From NCBI GenBank assembly GCA_937132145.1, contig CAKZNY010000032.1:1-5591 (forward strand): a stretch of 5,591 nucleotides of DNA, read 5' to 3'. How positions within the stretch are numbered: the first letter of the stretch is position 1; every line of letters starts with the position of its first letter. Shown piece by piece: positions 5,555-5,591 of this stretch. Origin of the DNA: an uncultured Paracoccaceae bacterium (GTDB taxonomy: Bacteria; Pseudomonadota; Alphaproteobacteria; Rhodobacterales; Rhodobacteraceae). The notes under the pieces were generated by a model. The model had not been told where the DNA came from and ran no database searches. It was given only the letters and a program-made list of their open reading frames with translations. The position numbers and the translations under genes were made by a program.

Positions 5555-5591
5555 CCTTCTCGGCGATTTTACAAATCACCTGCCAGGCAGT
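5555..5591 (+). repeat. Hairpin insertion repeat, copy 4 (partial, opposite strand to istB)
   Basis: On the plus strand CCTTCTC (5555-5561) is followed by a hairpin GGCGATTT-TAC-AAATCACC (5562-5580, one C/A mismatch), then CTGCCAGGCA and GT at the window edge. CTGCC-A-GGCAG (5580-5590) is a second perfect palindrome sharing one C with the first, as in copy 2. The C-run at the start is poorer than in the other copies. It lies 32 nt from copy 3, head to head, just upstream of the RRKAAKFP codons of istB. Confidence 0.65.

Larger units (their letters stand above)
4789..5591 (-). mobile_element. IS21-family insertion sequence, istB end only (runs off the window)
   Basis: The element contains istB on the minus strand. 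Its terminus is taken as TGTCAATCGC from 4789, starting with TG as IS21 ends do. Just inside are two copies of an end repeat typical of IS21 elements: AGTAAAAAGGGACCA (4801-4815) and CGTAAAACTGGGCCA (4824-4838), matching at 11 of 15 positions. The istA gene and the other end would lie beyond 5591. The gap between the end repeats and istB holds two stem-loops. Confidence 0.75.
4951..5591 (-). pseudogene. istB: IstB-type ATPase of an IS21-family element, interrupted and cut by the window edge
   Basis: IstB is the AAA+ helper ATPase that works with the IstA transposase in target selection by IS21 elements. The readable core has Walker A (GPSGTGKTH), Walker B (LLIIDELGF), the segment ITSNLPFDEWTEVFG and the end HVHILEMNGESYRL, all typical of this IstB branch. 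The core is preceded by SFDFKIMPSLNK. Intact relatives have a segment like KAAKFP..KSLDSFDF. Here RRKAAKFPSTKSL (about 5561-5523) is in another frame, separated from SFDF by the 41-nt hairpin repeat at 5482-5522. The ATG at 5514-5512 that opens the downstream frame lies inside that repeat and is not the native start. A second repeat copy, reversed, begins near 5555, and the true N-terminus is outside the window. Confidence 0.88.

Noticed and set aside
2885..5591. The hairpin repeats as a CRISPR array or attC cassette array.
   Set aside because: Copies are scattered, inverted relative to each other, and embedded within coding sequence with no regular spacers or cassettes.

Overview
The window looks like a piece of an alphaproteobacterial chromosome, most likely from the Rhodobacterales/Roseobacter group. 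The galU product and the glycosyltransferase next to it resemble that group's proteins, as I remember them. This placement rests on protein resemblance only. About 60% of the window (2276 to the end) is insertion-sequence DNA, so the host is probably IS-rich or the locus is an IS graveyard.

Layout. Positions 1-137 are an AT-rich leader. Two same-strand genes follow with a 7-nt gap: galU (138-1019, UDP-glucose synthesis) and a GT4-type glycosyltransferase (1027-2259). They look like the start or a part of a surface-polysaccharide operon. The polysaccharide module stops 16 nt after the glycosyltransferase stop codon, where three insertion sequences begin: an IS5-family element on the minus strand (about 2276-3497), an ISAs1-family element on the plus strand (about 3498-4742) abutting it directly, a 46-bp spacer, and the istB end of an IS21-family element on the minus strand (4789 to beyond the window). 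All three transposition genes are interrupted.

The most interesting observation is how they are interrupted. Each transposition gene carries a short insertion of about 40 nt with the same architecture: a C-rich start ending in TCTC, a purine, a hairpin whose arms pair perfectly but differ in sequence from copy to copy, then CTGCCRGGCA and (where visible) RYGG. Copies sit at 2885-2928 (IS5), 4170-4209 (ISAs1) and 5482-5522 (istB), all in the coding-strand orientation. A fourth copy, opposite in orientation and cut by the window edge, begins at about 5555 inside istB. In the three complete cases the estimated net insertion is 37 or 40 nt, always 1 modulo 3, so each shifts the reading frame in the same way. 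Removing copy 2 would restore an apparently intact ISAs1 transposase. I take this as a small palindromic repeat family, possibly mobile, with conserved flanks and a variable self-complementary core. I do not recognise it as a named family, but I cannot search for it here.

The IS5 transposase has two further lesions, an apparent 1-nt deletion and an amber codon, so it is an old pseudogene. The galU and glycosyltransferase genes are intact.
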